Shown: piece after piece, positions 1 to 7,342 of the stretch
How the letters are laid out: each line of letters begins with the position of its first letter
How positions within the stretch are numbered: position 1 is the first letter of the stretch
Origin: Pseudomonadota bacterium
GTDB taxonomy: Bacteria > Pseudomonadota > Gammaproteobacteria > Burkholderiales > Burkholderiaceae_C
Length of the DNA: 11,025 nucleotides
Reading direction: 5' to 3'
Assembly (NCBI GenBank): GCA_023418355.1
Contig: JAEZZU010000370.1
Span: 1-11,025 of the forward strand
Notes under the pieces: model-generated
Seen by the model: the letters and a program-made list of their open reading frames with translations, nothing else
What the model was told of the DNA's origin: nothing
Databases searched by the model: none
Position numbers and translations under genes: made by a program

Positions 1-1271
1 GAGTAGGTCAGCGTGCCATCCGGGTTCGTGGCGCGCCACATGAGGCCCTGCATCACACCCGAAATCCACATCGACGCGATGTAGAGAACGATGCCAATTG
101 TCGCGATCCAGAAGTGAGCGTTGATCAGGCCGACCGAATACATCTGCGTCCTGCCGTACATGCGCGGCAGCAGGTAGTACATCGAGCCGATCGTGATCAT
201 CGCGACCCAGCCGAGCGCGCCGGAGTGCACGTGGCCAACGGTCCAGTCCGTGTAATGGGAAAGCGCATTGACCGTTTTGATCGACATCATCGGACCCTCG
301 AAGGTCGACATGCCGTAAAACGACAGCGCGGTAATGAGGAACTTCAGGATCGGGTCGGTGCGCAGCTTATGCCAGGCTCCCGACAAGGTCATGATGCCGT
401 TGATCATGCCACCCCAGGAAGGAGCCAGCAGAATCAGCGAGAACACCATGCCGACAGACTGGGTCCAGTCAGGCAAGGCGGTGTAGTGCAGGTGGTGAGG
501 ACCTGCCCACATGTAAGTGAAGATCAGTGCCCAGAAGTGCACGATCGACAGGCGATACGAATACACAGGACGGCCTGCCTGCTTGGGCACGAAGTAGTAC
601 ATCATGCCCAGGAAGCCCGCGGTCAGGAAGAAGCCCACCGCATTGTGGCCGTACCACCATTGCACCATGGCATCCTGCACACCAGCGTAGGCCGAGTAGC
701 TCTTCATCCAGCCAGCAGGAATTTCTGCGCTGTTGACGATGTGCAGCAGGGCCACGGCAATGATGAAGGCACCAAAGAACCAGTTGGCAACATAGATGTG
801 CTTGACCTTGCGGGTGCCGATCGTGCCAAAGAACACGATGGCATAGCTCACCCAGACCAGAGCAATCAGGATGTCGATAGGCCACTCCAGCTCGGCGTAT
901 TCCTTACCGGTGGTGTAACCCAGTGGCAAGGAAATGGCTGCAGCCACGATCACCAGCTGCCATCCCCAGAAGGTGAACGCAGCAAGCTTGGGCAAGAACA
1001 ACGTGGTCTGGCAGGTACGCTGCACCACGTAGTAACTGGTTGCGAACAAGGCGCTGCCGCCGAACGCAAAAATCACCGCATTGGTGTGCAATGGACGCAG
1101 ACGTCCAAAGCTGAGCCACGGAACCCCGAAGTTGAGCTCCGGCCAGGCCAGCTGGGCGGCGATAAAAACGCCAACCAGCATGCCGACCACCCCCCACACA
1201 ACGGCCATGATTGAAAACTGCCGCACTACGGTGTCACTGTAGTATGCAGTGCTGTTTTTTAGAGTATCCAT
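1..1271 (-). CDS. ccoN: cbb3-type cytochrome c oxidase subunit I (CcoN), 3' end cut by window edge
   Basis: CcoN is the catalytic, membrane-embedded subunit of the high-affinity cbb3 oxidase, which reduces O2 to water at low oxygen and pumps protons. The visible 423 codons read without a stop to base 1; the family is about 475-480 residues, so roughly 50 are missing. The metal ligands are all present: His62 and His349 for haem b, His347 for haem b3, His209, His259 and His260 for CuB, and Tyr253, the cross-linked tyrosine of this family. Several hydrophobic helices are evident. The ATG at 1271 is preceded by AGAGGTG at a good distance. The gene lies 64 bases after ccoS with its own FNR-type promoter; ccoO, ccoQ and ccoP would be expected to the left. 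Codon use changes sharply at about codon 313 (see findings). The identification is secure. Confidence 0.97.
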   Translation of the reverse strand, partial: MDTLKNSTAYYSDTVVRQFSIMAVVWGVVGMLVGVFIAAQLAWPELNFGVPWLSFGRLRPLHTNAVIFAFGGSALFATSYYVVQRTCQTTLFLPKLAAFTFWGWQLVIVAAAISLPLGYTTGKEYAELEWPIDILIALVWVSYAIVFFGTIGTRKVKHIYVANWFFGAFIIAVALLHIVNSAEIPAGWMKSYSAYAGVQDAMVQWWYGHNAVGFFLTAGFLGMMYYFVPKQAGRPVYSYRLSIVHFWALIFTYMWAGPHHLHYTALPDWTQSVGMVFSLILLAPSWGGMINGIMTLSGAWHKLRTDPILKFLITALSFYGMSTFEGPMMSIKTVNALSHYTDWTVGHVHSGALGWVAMITIGSMYYLLPRMYGRTQMYSVGLINAHFWIATIGIVLYIASMWISGVMQGLMWRATNPDGTLTY

Positions 1272-1297
1272 CGGGCACCTCTTAATATGCAGTCGAG

Positions 1298-1339
1298 AGT
1301 GTTTACTGTTATGGTTTCCACGTTGTTGACAAACATCAA
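1298..1339 (-). promoter_or_regulatory. FNR/Anr-type promoter of ccoN
   Basis: On the minus strand the sequence TTGATGTTTGTCAA (1339-1326) matches the FNR/Anr consensus TTGAT-N4-ATCAA at nine of ten arm positions. A candidate -10 element TAAACA follows at 1305-1300. The box centre lies 27.5 bases before the first base of the -10, as in class II FNR-activated promoters, and predicts a start near 1293 and a leader of about 20 bases. The box overlaps the ccoS stop codon. FNR control of cco operons is well known; its use here is inferred from the sequence. Confidence 0.75.
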
Positions 1340-1473
1340 TCGTCTCTAAGAATGCGTTCCGCCTCCTGGTCGACGCTTTCAAACTGTCCGCGGTAAATCG
1401 CCCACCAGAGCCCGCCAGCAATGACTAGCACCAGTACCACGGACAACGGAATCAAAAGATAAAGAATGTCCAC
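1336..1473 (-). CDS. ccoS: cbb3-type cytochrome oxidase assembly protein CcoS
   Basis: This is a 45-residue single-pass membrane protein needed for cofactor insertion during cbb3 oxidase maturation. The N-terminal half is one hydrophobic helix (about residues 3-27, ending in GGLWWAIYRGQFE). A short acidic, charged tail follows (ESVDQEAERILRDD), which is the usual CcoS layout. It starts at GTG (1473), six bases after a GAGAGGA ribosome binding site. The preceding ccoI stop codon is only 12 bases upstream, so the two genes are surely co-transcribed. The length is at the short end for the family (about 45-70 residues). Its position between ccoI and ccoN supports the call strongly. Confidence 0.92.
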   Translation of the reverse strand: MDILYLLIPLSVVLVLVIAGGLWWAIYRGQFESVDQEAERILRDD

Positions 1474-1485
1474 AAAATCCTCTCT

Positions 1486-3900
1486 TCAAGCCGCTGCGGC
1501 AACAGGCTCTGGCGCTTGCTGAACCAGCGCTGCTGATGGCGGCGAAAGCTCCAGCTTCACCGGTCTGGCCAGGCGCGCCGCATTGAGCACCACCAGCAAG
1601 GAACTCAAGGCCATCCCCAGCCCAGCCAGCCATGCAGGCATCCAGCCAACCATCGCCAGGGGAATGCAAACCGCGTTGTACAAAGCCGAGCCCAGCAGAT
1701 TCTGGCGAACAATGCGAAGCGTCTTGCGAGACAGCAAGACGGTCTTTTGCACGAATTCCAGGTTGTCACTCAACACGACAAAATCAGCGCGCGATTGCGC
1801 AAGAGGCACCGCTTTGCCAAACGCAAAAGAGACGTCCGAGCCGGCCAGCACGGGGCCGTCATTCAGGCCATCTCCCACCATGCACAGCTTGCGGCCTTCA
1901 CGTTGCGCAGATTGAATGGCATCTAGTTTGGCCTGCGGAGAGCATTCAGCGCGATAGTGAGTAATACCCAGTTGCTTGGCAATCCCCTCGACGGCCTGCG
2001 CACTGTCTCCCGAGAGCAGCTGCACCTCAACGCCTCTTGACTGCAGCAGGCTGATCACGCGTGCAGCTTCACTGCGCACACCTTCATTGAGTTCAAAAAA
2101 AGCCAGCGGCTGGATGTCACCAGTCGCCTGCTCTCTGGCCAGATACACCGCTTGCGCATCGCTTTGCAAGGCCTGCGTGGTGGCGAATCTGGCAGAGCCC
2201 AGACGCACCGTCCACACATCGCCATCCGCACCCTCACCCAGTGCCCGCACCTGTGCTCGCAACCCCTGGCCACTGATTTCTTCGCACGTGAGTACTTCCC
2301 AGCGTGAGGCCCATGCCTGACCAAAACCAGCTACGGCTCTGGAAACAGGATGGCGCGACTGCGCAGCGACAGCTGCCGCCAGCCCTTTGCAGGCCAGCAT
2401 CTGCGATGCATCCTGCAGCTCCATGCGCGAGACCTGCATGCCATCGCGCGTCAGGGTGCCGGTCTTGTCAAACACCAGCGTATCCACAGCAGCCAGGCTC
2501 TCGATGCCTTGCAGATTGCGCACCAGCACGCCATGCCGCGCCAAAGTGCCCGCAGCCGTCAGCAAGGCCACCGGCGTCGCCAGAGACAGGGCGCATGGAC
2601 AGGTCACGATCAACACGGCCGCCGCAATCATCAATGCCTGTCCGGGATCGCTGCTCCACCAGTACATGGCCGATGCGCCTGCCAGCAAAAGAACCACCAC
2701 CAGAAAAGGCGCTGCCACCTTATCCGCCAGCTGGGCCAAGCGGGGTTTCTGAGTGGAGGCACTTTCCATCAGATCCACGATCTGCGCGAATTTTGTCTCT
2801 GTGCCGAGCTGTTCCACCCGTACCTCTACAGGTGCAGACAGGTTGTAGCTGCCTGCGATTACCCGCTCCCCCACGGCACGAGAAACAGGACGTGACTCAC
2901 CAGTCAACAATGCTTCGTCAGCCTGTGTGCGTCCCGTGAGAATGACACCGTCTGCGGGAAAATCCTCACCAGGCAGCACACGCACGACGTCTCCCACAGC
3001 ATTGCGGCGCAGCGCAACCCGCTCAAATTTCCCATCTTGGCCACGCTTTTCTATGCTGTCTGGCAGGCGATTCAGCACGGCGTCCAGCGCGCCAGCCGTG
3101 CGATCACGCAAGCGGATTTCCAGCCATCTGCCTGTGAGCAGGAAACAGACAAACATGGTCAGGGAGTCATAAAACACTTCCTGACCAAAAATACCCTGCG
3201 GATCGAACGTGCCAATCGTGCTGACAATGAAGGTGATCAGCATGCCCAGCGCCACAGGCAAGTCCATGCTGACGCGACGGTGCTTCAAATCGCGCCATGC
3301 CCCGCTGAAGAAAGGGCCGCACGCAAAAATCAGCATAGGGATGCAAATGACCCAGGACGCCCAGCGCAGCAGGCGCTCATATTCCATGACCAAGTCACCG
3401 GGTTGCGCCTCGTAAGCGGGCCACGCGTACATCATGACCTGCATCATGCAAAGCGCAGCAAGCAGCCAGCGCCATAAAGCCTTGCGGTGCTGTGCAACGC
3501 GCAGTTCCCGTGCCTGTGCATCTCTGGCTGGCACCGCCTTGTAGCCAGCCTTGTTCACCGCTGCCATCCATGCCGATGGCTTCACCTGATCGGGCGCCCA
3601 GACTACCTTGGCACGGCGTGCGGCTGCGCTGACTTCTACCCTCAGCACACCGGGAACAGCGCGCAGTGCGTCTTCAATCGTAAGCGCACAGGTGGAGCAG
3701 TACATGCCCTCCAGCGCGATCTGCGAGTCCCAGGCCTGAGCCGTAGTGCTATCTCCTGCCACAGTCCCCAGAGGCTTGCCAAAGCTCTCCCACTCCGCAG
3801 GATCATCAAGCAGGCTCAGCTCATTGTCAGATGTTTGGAGATTTGCATGCAATGCACTCTTCTCCGGCGCATTCAGCACCTGTGAAGGGTCTTGGGACAT
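1486..3900 (-). CDS. ccoI: Copper-translocating P-type ATPase CcoI (FixI), cbb3 oxidase assembly
   Basis: CcoI is an 804-residue P1B-type ATPase of the inner membrane that moves copper for the CuB site of CcoN. In order it shows an N-terminal stretch of about 60 residues without recognised motif, one heavy-metal-associated domain with GMYCSTC (Cys68, Cys71), membrane helices, the actuator motif TGES (333-336), the transmembrane metal site CPC (434-436), the phosphorylation motif DKTGT with Asp478, the HP dipeptide (517-518), GDGLND (676-681) and the C-terminal MALSS helix. It lies directly before ccoS and ccoN, which favours CcoI over a general CopA exporter. The ATG at 3900 has no Shine-Dalgarno sequence, yet a -10 element ends only a few bases before it. 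An in-frame TTG at codon 17 (3852) preceded by GGAG is the alternative start. Confidence 0.93.
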   Translation of the reverse strand: MSQDPSQVLNAPEKSALHANLQTSDNELSLLDDPAEWESFGKPLGTVAGDSTTAQAWDSQIALEGMYCSTCALTIEDALRAVPGVLRVEVSAAARRAKVVWAPDQVKPSAWMAAVNKAGYKAVPARDAQARELRVAQHRKALWRWLLAALCMMQVMMYAWPAYEAQPGDLVMEYERLLRWASWVICIPMLIFACGPFFSGAWRDLKHRRVSMDLPVALGMLITFIVSTIGTFDPQGIFGQEVFYDSLTMFVCFLLTGRWLEIRLRDRTAGALDAVLNRLPDSIEKRGQDGKFERVALRRNAVGDVVRVLPGEDFPADGVILTGRTQADEALLTGESRPVSRAVGERVIAGSYNLSAPVEVRVEQLGTETKFAQIVDLMESASTQKPRLAQLADKVAAPFLVVVLLLAGASAMYWWSSDPGQALMIAAAVLIVTCPCALSLATPVALLTAAGTLARHGVLVRNLQGIESLAAVDTLVFDKTGTLTRDGMQVSRMELQDASQMLACKGLAAAVAAQSRHPVSRAVAGFGQAWASRWEVLTCEEISGQGLRAQVRALGEGADGDVWTVRLGSARFATTQALQSDAQAVYLAREQATGDIQPLAFFELNEGVRSEAARVISLLQSRGVEVQLLSGDSAQAVEGIAKQLGITHYRAECSPQAKLDAIQSAQREGRKLCMVGDGLNDGPVLAGSDVSFAFGKAVPLAQSRADFVVLSDNLEFVQKTVLLSRKTLRIVRQNLLGSALYNAVCIPLAMVGWMPAWLAGLGMALSSLLVVLNAARLARPVKLELSPPSAALVQQAPEPVAAAA

Positions 3901-3908
3901 AGGCCGAG

Positions 3909-3914
3909 ATTATC
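3909..3914 (-). promoter_or_regulatory. Predicted -10 element of ccoI
   Basis: The minus-strand hexamer GATAAT (3914-3909) matches TATAAT at five of six positions; TAATCT, two bases further on, is an alternative. Its first base lies 27.5 bases from the centre of the FNR box at 3935-3948, the same spacing as at ccoN. The predicted transcription start falls at about 3900-3902, on or next to the ccoI ATG. Confidence 0.55.
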
Positions 3915-3934
3915 TACGAATTCCCCCAGAAACT

Positions 3935-3948
3935 TTGACTTGAATCAA
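3935..3948. promoter_or_regulatory. FNR/Anr box shared by divergent ccoI and usp
   Basis: TTGACTTGAATCAA matches the FNR/Anr consensus TTGAT-N4-ATCAA at nine of ten arm positions. Its arms are identical to those of the ccoN box (TTGAC and ATCAA). The site is the only strong candidate in the 119 bases between the divergent starts, and it has suitably spaced -10 elements on both sides. This suggests that one bound regulator dimer activates both genes under low oxygen. Confidence 0.75.
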
Positions 3949-3969
3949 GACTAAACTGATCGCGCAATT

Positions 3970-3975
3970 TATGCT
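3970..3975 (+). promoter_or_regulatory. Predicted -10 element of usp
   Basis: TATGCT lies 28.5 bases after the centre of the FNR box at 3935-3948, the class II geometry. No TTGACA-like -35 sits at the normal distance, as expected for an activator-dependent promoter. The predicted start is near 3982, giving a leader of about 38 bases. Confidence 0.6.
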
Positions 3976-4019
3976 AGAAATTAATTCTCTTCCCCGCATC
4001 CAATAAATTGGAGATACCT

Positions 4020-4463
4020 ATGTACGAACGCATTCTGGTCGCCACCGACGGCTCACCTTTATCTGAAAAAGCTGTGAGCCATGCAATGGATCTGGCCAAA
4101 TTATCTGGTGCGGCTTTGGTCGCTGTAAAAGTGATCCCTCGCTATCCCCGCAGCTATCTGGAAGGTGGCGCAACCGTTGATTTATCGGAAATCAAGCGCA
4201 TTGAGGCCCAATGGACTGAGCAGGCACAGGCTGTGCTGAACAAAATCAAGGCTGAAGGCAAGGCACAGGGTGTGACAGTGAAAACCAGTATTGCCAAATC
4301 GGACCTGATTGCTGAATCCATCATTGCAGCTGCCGAAAAGCAAAAAGCGGATTTGATCGTCATGGCCTCACATGGCCGCAAAGGCATCAAGCGCCTGCTG
4401 CTGGGCAGCGAAACTCAGCATGTGCTTACTCACTCCAAAGTCCCCGTTCTGGTGTTGCGTTAA
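4020..4463 (+). CDS. Universal stress protein, UspA family
   Basis: This is a single-domain cytoplasmic Usp of 147 residues, the normal family length. It begins MYERILVATDGS with the conserved Asp10. Near the C-terminus it carries the nucleotide-binding signature ASHG-x9-GS (116-130), in which the usual first glycine is Ala116, followed by the closing strand VPVLVLR. ATP binding is therefore likely but not certain. The ATG at 4020 is preceded by TTGGAG at six bases; the in-frame TTG inside that ribosome binding site is not a credible start. It is divergent from ccoI and shares its FNR box. Anr-controlled Usp proteins that aid anaerobic survival are known in Pseudomonas, so a role under oxygen limitation is a reasonable inference. 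A terminator follows. Confidence 0.93.
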   Translation: MYERILVATDGSPLSEKAVSHAMDLAKLSGAALVAVKVIPRYPRSYLEGGATVDLSEIKRIEAQWTEQAQAVLNKIKAEGKAQGVTVKTSIAKSDLIAESIIAAAEKQKADLIVMASHGRKGIKRLLLGSETQHVLTHSKVPVLVLR

Positions 4464-4494
4464 TACCTTGTTGCAGTCAAAACAGCACGCAACA

Positions 4495-4523
4495 AAAAAA
4501 GGATCCTGCATGGATCCTTTTTT
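4495..4523. terminator. Bidirectional terminator between usp and the crotonase gene
   Basis: A perfect 12-base-pair inverted repeat: six A plus GGATCC (4495-4506), loop TGCAT, then GGATCC plus six T (4512-4523). The A-run and T-run serve as U-tracts in either direction. It ends usp from the left and the lgt-Bug-crotonase group from the right. Confidence 0.9.
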
Positions 4524-4556
4524 ATTGCCTATTAAGACAAAAAGCCCATCGATTTT

Positions 4557-5333
4557 CTAAAAACGCGGTTTTCTTTTTTCCAGAAAAGCTGAAATACCCT
4601 CCTGATGCTCAACCGAAGCTGCGTAAGCATAGGGATCAGGCATGACTGTGCCTGCGGCGCAATACCGCATCGTCTGCTTATTCAGGCGCGCTGCCTGCGG
4701 AGCCAGGCTGGCAATACACTGCGCCAGCTGCACGACATGCTGCTCCAGAGACTGGGCGCAAACAGGAGCCGCACACCACCCCAGCGCAGCCATATCCTGT
4801 GCGGAGAAAACGGCTGCTTCCAGCAGCATGCGCCTGGCCGTATGTTCACCCACGGAGCGTGCAACCAACGCCAGCTCCCTGGGCGCCATGGGAAACCCGA
4901 GCTTGGCAATCGGCGCACCAAACTTGGCCTGCTCTGTCACCACACGGATATCGCTGCAGCATGCCATTTCCACACCCGCGCCCATGCAGGCACCTGTGAT
5001 GGCTGCCACGACAGGCACATCGCAATCGAGCATGGCCTGCAAGCCGCCCCAGACATCTTCTTCATGAAAGCCTGCCAGCTGCTGGGCATCAAACCGAAAG
5101 CCCGGGTATTCCGAGATATCACCACCCGCGCAAAAAGCACCCCCCTGCCCCTTGAGCACCACGCAGCGCACGGCCGGGTTGTGCTGCAGCTGCAAAAACA
5201 CGCTGCGCAGCTGTCGCCACATGCTGCGGGTCATGGCATTGAGCTTGTCGGGATTGGCAATTTCAACCAGCCAGATGCCTGTGGCATCACCCAGCGCTGC
5301 CTGCCATGGGATCGCAGTGACTTGTGCGCTCAC
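4557..5333 (-). CDS. Enoyl-CoA hydratase/isomerase (crotonase) family protein
   Basis: This is a 258-residue crotonase-fold enzyme, expected to act on an acyl-CoA in the cytoplasm. The substrate loop NPDKLNAM (27-34), the first oxyanion-hole motif GAFCAGGD (65-72) and the second oxyanion region GACMGAGVEMACCSDI (114-129) are clear. The C-terminus EGISAFLEKRKPRF is typical. Glu122 matches the first catalytic glutamate of rat hydratase (Glu144), but the position of the second (Glu164) is Ile142. A standard hydratase reaction is thus doubtful, and isomerase, decarboxylase or another crotonase activity is possible. The GTG start at 5333 overlaps the Bug gene stop (GTGA) and follows AGGGGG, so translation is probably coupled. 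An ORF extension to 5402 inside the Bug gene is rejected. Confidence 0.87.
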   Translation of the reverse strand: MSAQVTAIPWQAALGDATGIWLVEIANPDKLNAMTRSMWRQLRSVFLQLQHNPAVRCVVLKGQGGAFCAGGDISEYPGFRFDAQQLAGFHEEDVWGGLQAMLDCDVPVVAAITGACMGAGVEMACCSDIRVVTEQAKFGAPIAKLGFPMAPRELALVARSVGEHTARRMLLEAAVFSAQDMAALGWCAAPVCAQSLEQHVVQLAQCIASLAPQAARLNKQTMRYCAAGTVMPDPYAYAASVEHQEGISAFLEKRKPRF

Positions 5334-6361
5334 GCGGCCCCCTCTGCGCGATCGCGCTGCAGGAAGTTTTTCATGCCCATGCCCTTGAGGCGCTGTGCCC
5401 ACTCTAATGTGTCCTGATGCACAAAGCTGGCAAATGCATCGCCATAGACGCCTGCCCAGCTAATGCCCAGCCCCGCTAGCTCAGCCTGCAACTGCGCGTC
5501 ATTCCCCATGCGGCGAAACACCTGCTCCATGGACTGCGCCCTTGCAGACGAAAGCTGGCTGGGGGCAAACATGCCATACCAGGTACCGCAATCCTGCAGC
5601 GCATGCACCCCCATCTCCTGCGCACAGGGCACATCAGGCAAGACACTGACACGCTCTGAGCCCGTCACCGCCAGGGCCTTGAGCCGACCGGAACGAATAT
5701 GGGGCAGGCAGGAAATCAGCCCGTCGATCATCGTATCCACCGTGCCGTTGAGCAAATCCTGCAGCGCAGGGCCGGAGCCACGGAAGTGCACGAACTCAAA
5801 ACGCAGGTCTTCCTGAAAACGCAGGATTTCCGACGCAATATGACTGGAAGACCCCACCCCGGCCGTACCCATGCGGTACTGCTTGGACTTGCGTGACATG
5901 TCCACCAGCCACTCCATGACCGTGCGTGAGCGCAGGCGGGCCGGATTCACTACCAGCACCTGCGGCACATTGGCCACCTTGACCAGGGGACGCAAATCTT
6001 CAATCAGGTCAAAGTCATCATCTTCGACCAGCGCACGTGCTGCTGCCAGGTGGCTGCCGCCAATAAACAGATGCTGCCCGTTGGCCTCCGCCTTGGCGGC
6101 AAAGCTGGCGCCCTGCAAGCCCCCTGCTCCGCCCAGATACTGCAGACGCAGGGGCTGCCCGGCATTGCGCTCAAAAGAGCGGGCCAGCATCTTGCCCAGA
6201 ATGGCACTGCTGCCTCCGGCCGGGAAGGGCACGATCAGATGCACTGGCTCGGTCGGCCAGGCCGCACCTGATCGCTGCCCCGTCTTTGTCTGTGCCCACG
6301 CAGGTGAGGCCACTGACAAAGCTGCCATCCACTGCAGATATGCGCGCCGCTGCAACACCAC
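5330..6361 (-). CDS. Bug/TctC-family tripartite tricarboxylate transporter substrate-binding protein
   Basis: This is a periplasmic solute-binding protein of the Bug family (343 residues, usual about 320-330). Residues 1-23 form a signal peptide (LQRRAYLQWMAAL, cleavage near AWA-QT) with a twin-arginine-like RR pair. The mature part has the family's VHLIVPFPAGG strand-loop (40-50), a GGAGGLQGA loop (77-85) and the IRSGRLKALAVTG region (222-234). The Asp usually following the GG(S/T)(S/T) turn is Ala53 here. No TctA/TctB membrane genes are adjacent, as for most Bug proteins in Burkholderiales; the ligand is unknown. GTG at 6361 or the next GTG at 6358 may be the start; AAGGA lies four or seven bases before them. 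The gene lies 33 bases after lgt and overlaps the crotonase gene. Confidence 0.88.
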   Translation of the reverse strand: MVLQRRAYLQWMAALSVASPAWAQTKTGQRSGAAWPTEPVHLIVPFPAGGSSAILGKMLARSFERNAGQPLRLQYLGGAGGLQGASFAAKAEANGQHLFIGGSHLAAARALVEDDDFDLIEDLRPLVKVANVPQVLVVNPARLRSRTVMEWLVDMSRKSKQYRMGTAGVGSSSHIASEILRFQEDLRFEFVHFRGSGPALQDLLNGTVDTMIDGLISCLPHIRSGRLKALAVTGSERVSVLPDVPCAQEMGVHALQDCGTWYGMFAPSQLSSARAQSMEQVFRRMGNDAQLQAELAGLGISWAGVYGDAFASFVHQDTLEWAQRLKGMGMKNFLQRDRAEGAA

Positions 6362-6394
6362 TGATTCCTTTTCGTTGGGGGATTACCGATCTCT

Positions 6395-7213
6395 TCAGCC
6401 CTGAACCTGCTTGCGCTGGCCTGCCCACAGCCACATGGCTGCACCGCCCACAATCATGGGCACGCACAGCCACTGCCCCATGCTCATGCCCAGAGACAGA
6501 ATGCCCAGATAGGCATCAGGCTCACGGAAATATTCGGCAATGAAGCGGAATACGCCATAGCCGAACACAAAGGCTGCCGCGACCTGACCGGGCTTGCGCT
6601 CCTTCTTGGCATAGCACCACAGCAGTATGAACAGCAGCAGCCCTTCCATCAGGAACTGGTAAATCTGCGAGGGGTGGCGCGGCAGCATGGAGCCACTTTG
6701 CGGGAACACCATGGCCCATGGCAGATCAGGGCTGGCAAAGCGCCCCCAAAGTTCGCCATTGATGAAGTTGCCAATGCGCCCAGCCGCCAGGCCTGTGGCC
6801 ACGCAGGGGGCCACAAAATCCATGACCTGCAGCAGCGGACGTTTGCGCGTGCTGGCAAAAAACACCATGGCTGCAATCACGCCCAGCAAGCCACCGTGAA
6901 AGCTCATGCCGCCTTCCCAGACTGCGAATACTTCCAGCGGGTGGCTCAGGTAATACGCAGGCTTGTAGAACAGGCAATACCCCAGGCGCCCCCCCAGAAT
7001 GACGCCGACCACACCATAGAACAGCAGGTCTTCAATATCGCGCCGCACCCAGGCCTGATCGCCTTGCAGGCGGTTGAACGGGGGGTGTTGCAGCCTACGT
7101 GTACCCAGCCACAGAAACAAACCAAACGCCGCCAGATAGGTCAGTCCATACCAGTGGATAGCAACAGGCCCCAACTGCAGGGCCACGGGATCAATGTGTG
7201 GGTACATCAGCAT
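6395..7213 (-). CDS. lgt: Prolipoprotein diacylglyceryl transferase (Lgt)
   Basis: Lgt is the inner-membrane enzyme that transfers diacylglycerol from phosphatidylglycerol to the lipobox cysteine of prolipoproteins, the first step of lipoprotein maturation. The 272-residue protein starts MLMYPHIDPVALQLGPVAIHWYGL and shows several membrane helices. It carries GGRLGYCLFY (74-83), His106 in SFHGG (E. coli His103), and the signature GRIGNFINGELWGR (145-158). HPSQIYQ (180-186) and Arg230 in EYFREP (E. coli Arg239) are also present. The frame stays open upstream to 7342, but family length and sequence favour ATG 7213 (7222 and 7207 are alternatives); no strong ribosome binding site marks any of them. 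It heads a minus-strand group with the Bug and crotonase genes. Confidence 0.96.
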   Translation of the reverse strand: MLMYPHIDPVALQLGPVAIHWYGLTYLAAFGLFLWLGTRRLQHPPFNRLQGDQAWVRRDIEDLLFYGVVGVILGGRLGYCLFYKPAYYLSHPLEVFAVWEGGMSFHGGLLGVIAAMVFFASTRKRPLLQVMDFVAPCVATGLAAGRIGNFINGELWGRFASPDLPWAMVFPQSGSMLPRHPSQIYQFLMEGLLLFILLWCYAKKERKPGQVAAAFVFGYGVFRFIAEYFREPDAYLGILSLGMSMGQWLCVPMIVGGAAMWLWAGQRKQVQG

Positions 7214-7342
7214 GGGCTGCATTGTGCCGCAGGCAGGCAGCCCCCAGCAGAGCATGGGAGACAAACGACGGCAGCAATCGCGAATGATTCTGCGTTTCGC
7301 ATCCATGCAATTCGCGGTTCGAGGGCTTTCTTGCCCCTGCAT

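Noticed and set aside
114..1214. Long plus-strand open frame (366 codons) over ccoN
   Set aside because: It is the antisense shadow of ccoN; its product is rich in His, Arg and Gln with no recognisable domain, while the minus strand encodes a full set of oxidase ligands.
1486..3900. CcoI as a general copper-resistance exporter (CopA)
   Set aside because: Motifs alone cannot exclude it, but the tight arrangement with ccoS and ccoN and the FNR box point to the oxidase-assembly ATPase.
4501..4517. GGATCC repeat as an insertion-sequence end or target duplication
   Set aside because: The repeat is part of a perfect terminator stem with A and T runs between convergent genes, and no transposase or further repeat is nearby.
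7280..7300. Inverted repeat GCGAA-N11-TTCGC upstream of bacterioferritin as a Fur or other iron-responsive operator
   Set aside because: The arms are only five bases and the sequence does not resemble the Fur consensus; it may be chance.
7214..7342. N-terminal extension of Lgt to 315 residues
   Set aside because: The extra 43 residues have no membrane-protein or family similarity, the family N-terminus is at MLMYPHIDPV, and the extension would reach into the promoter area of bacterioferritin.
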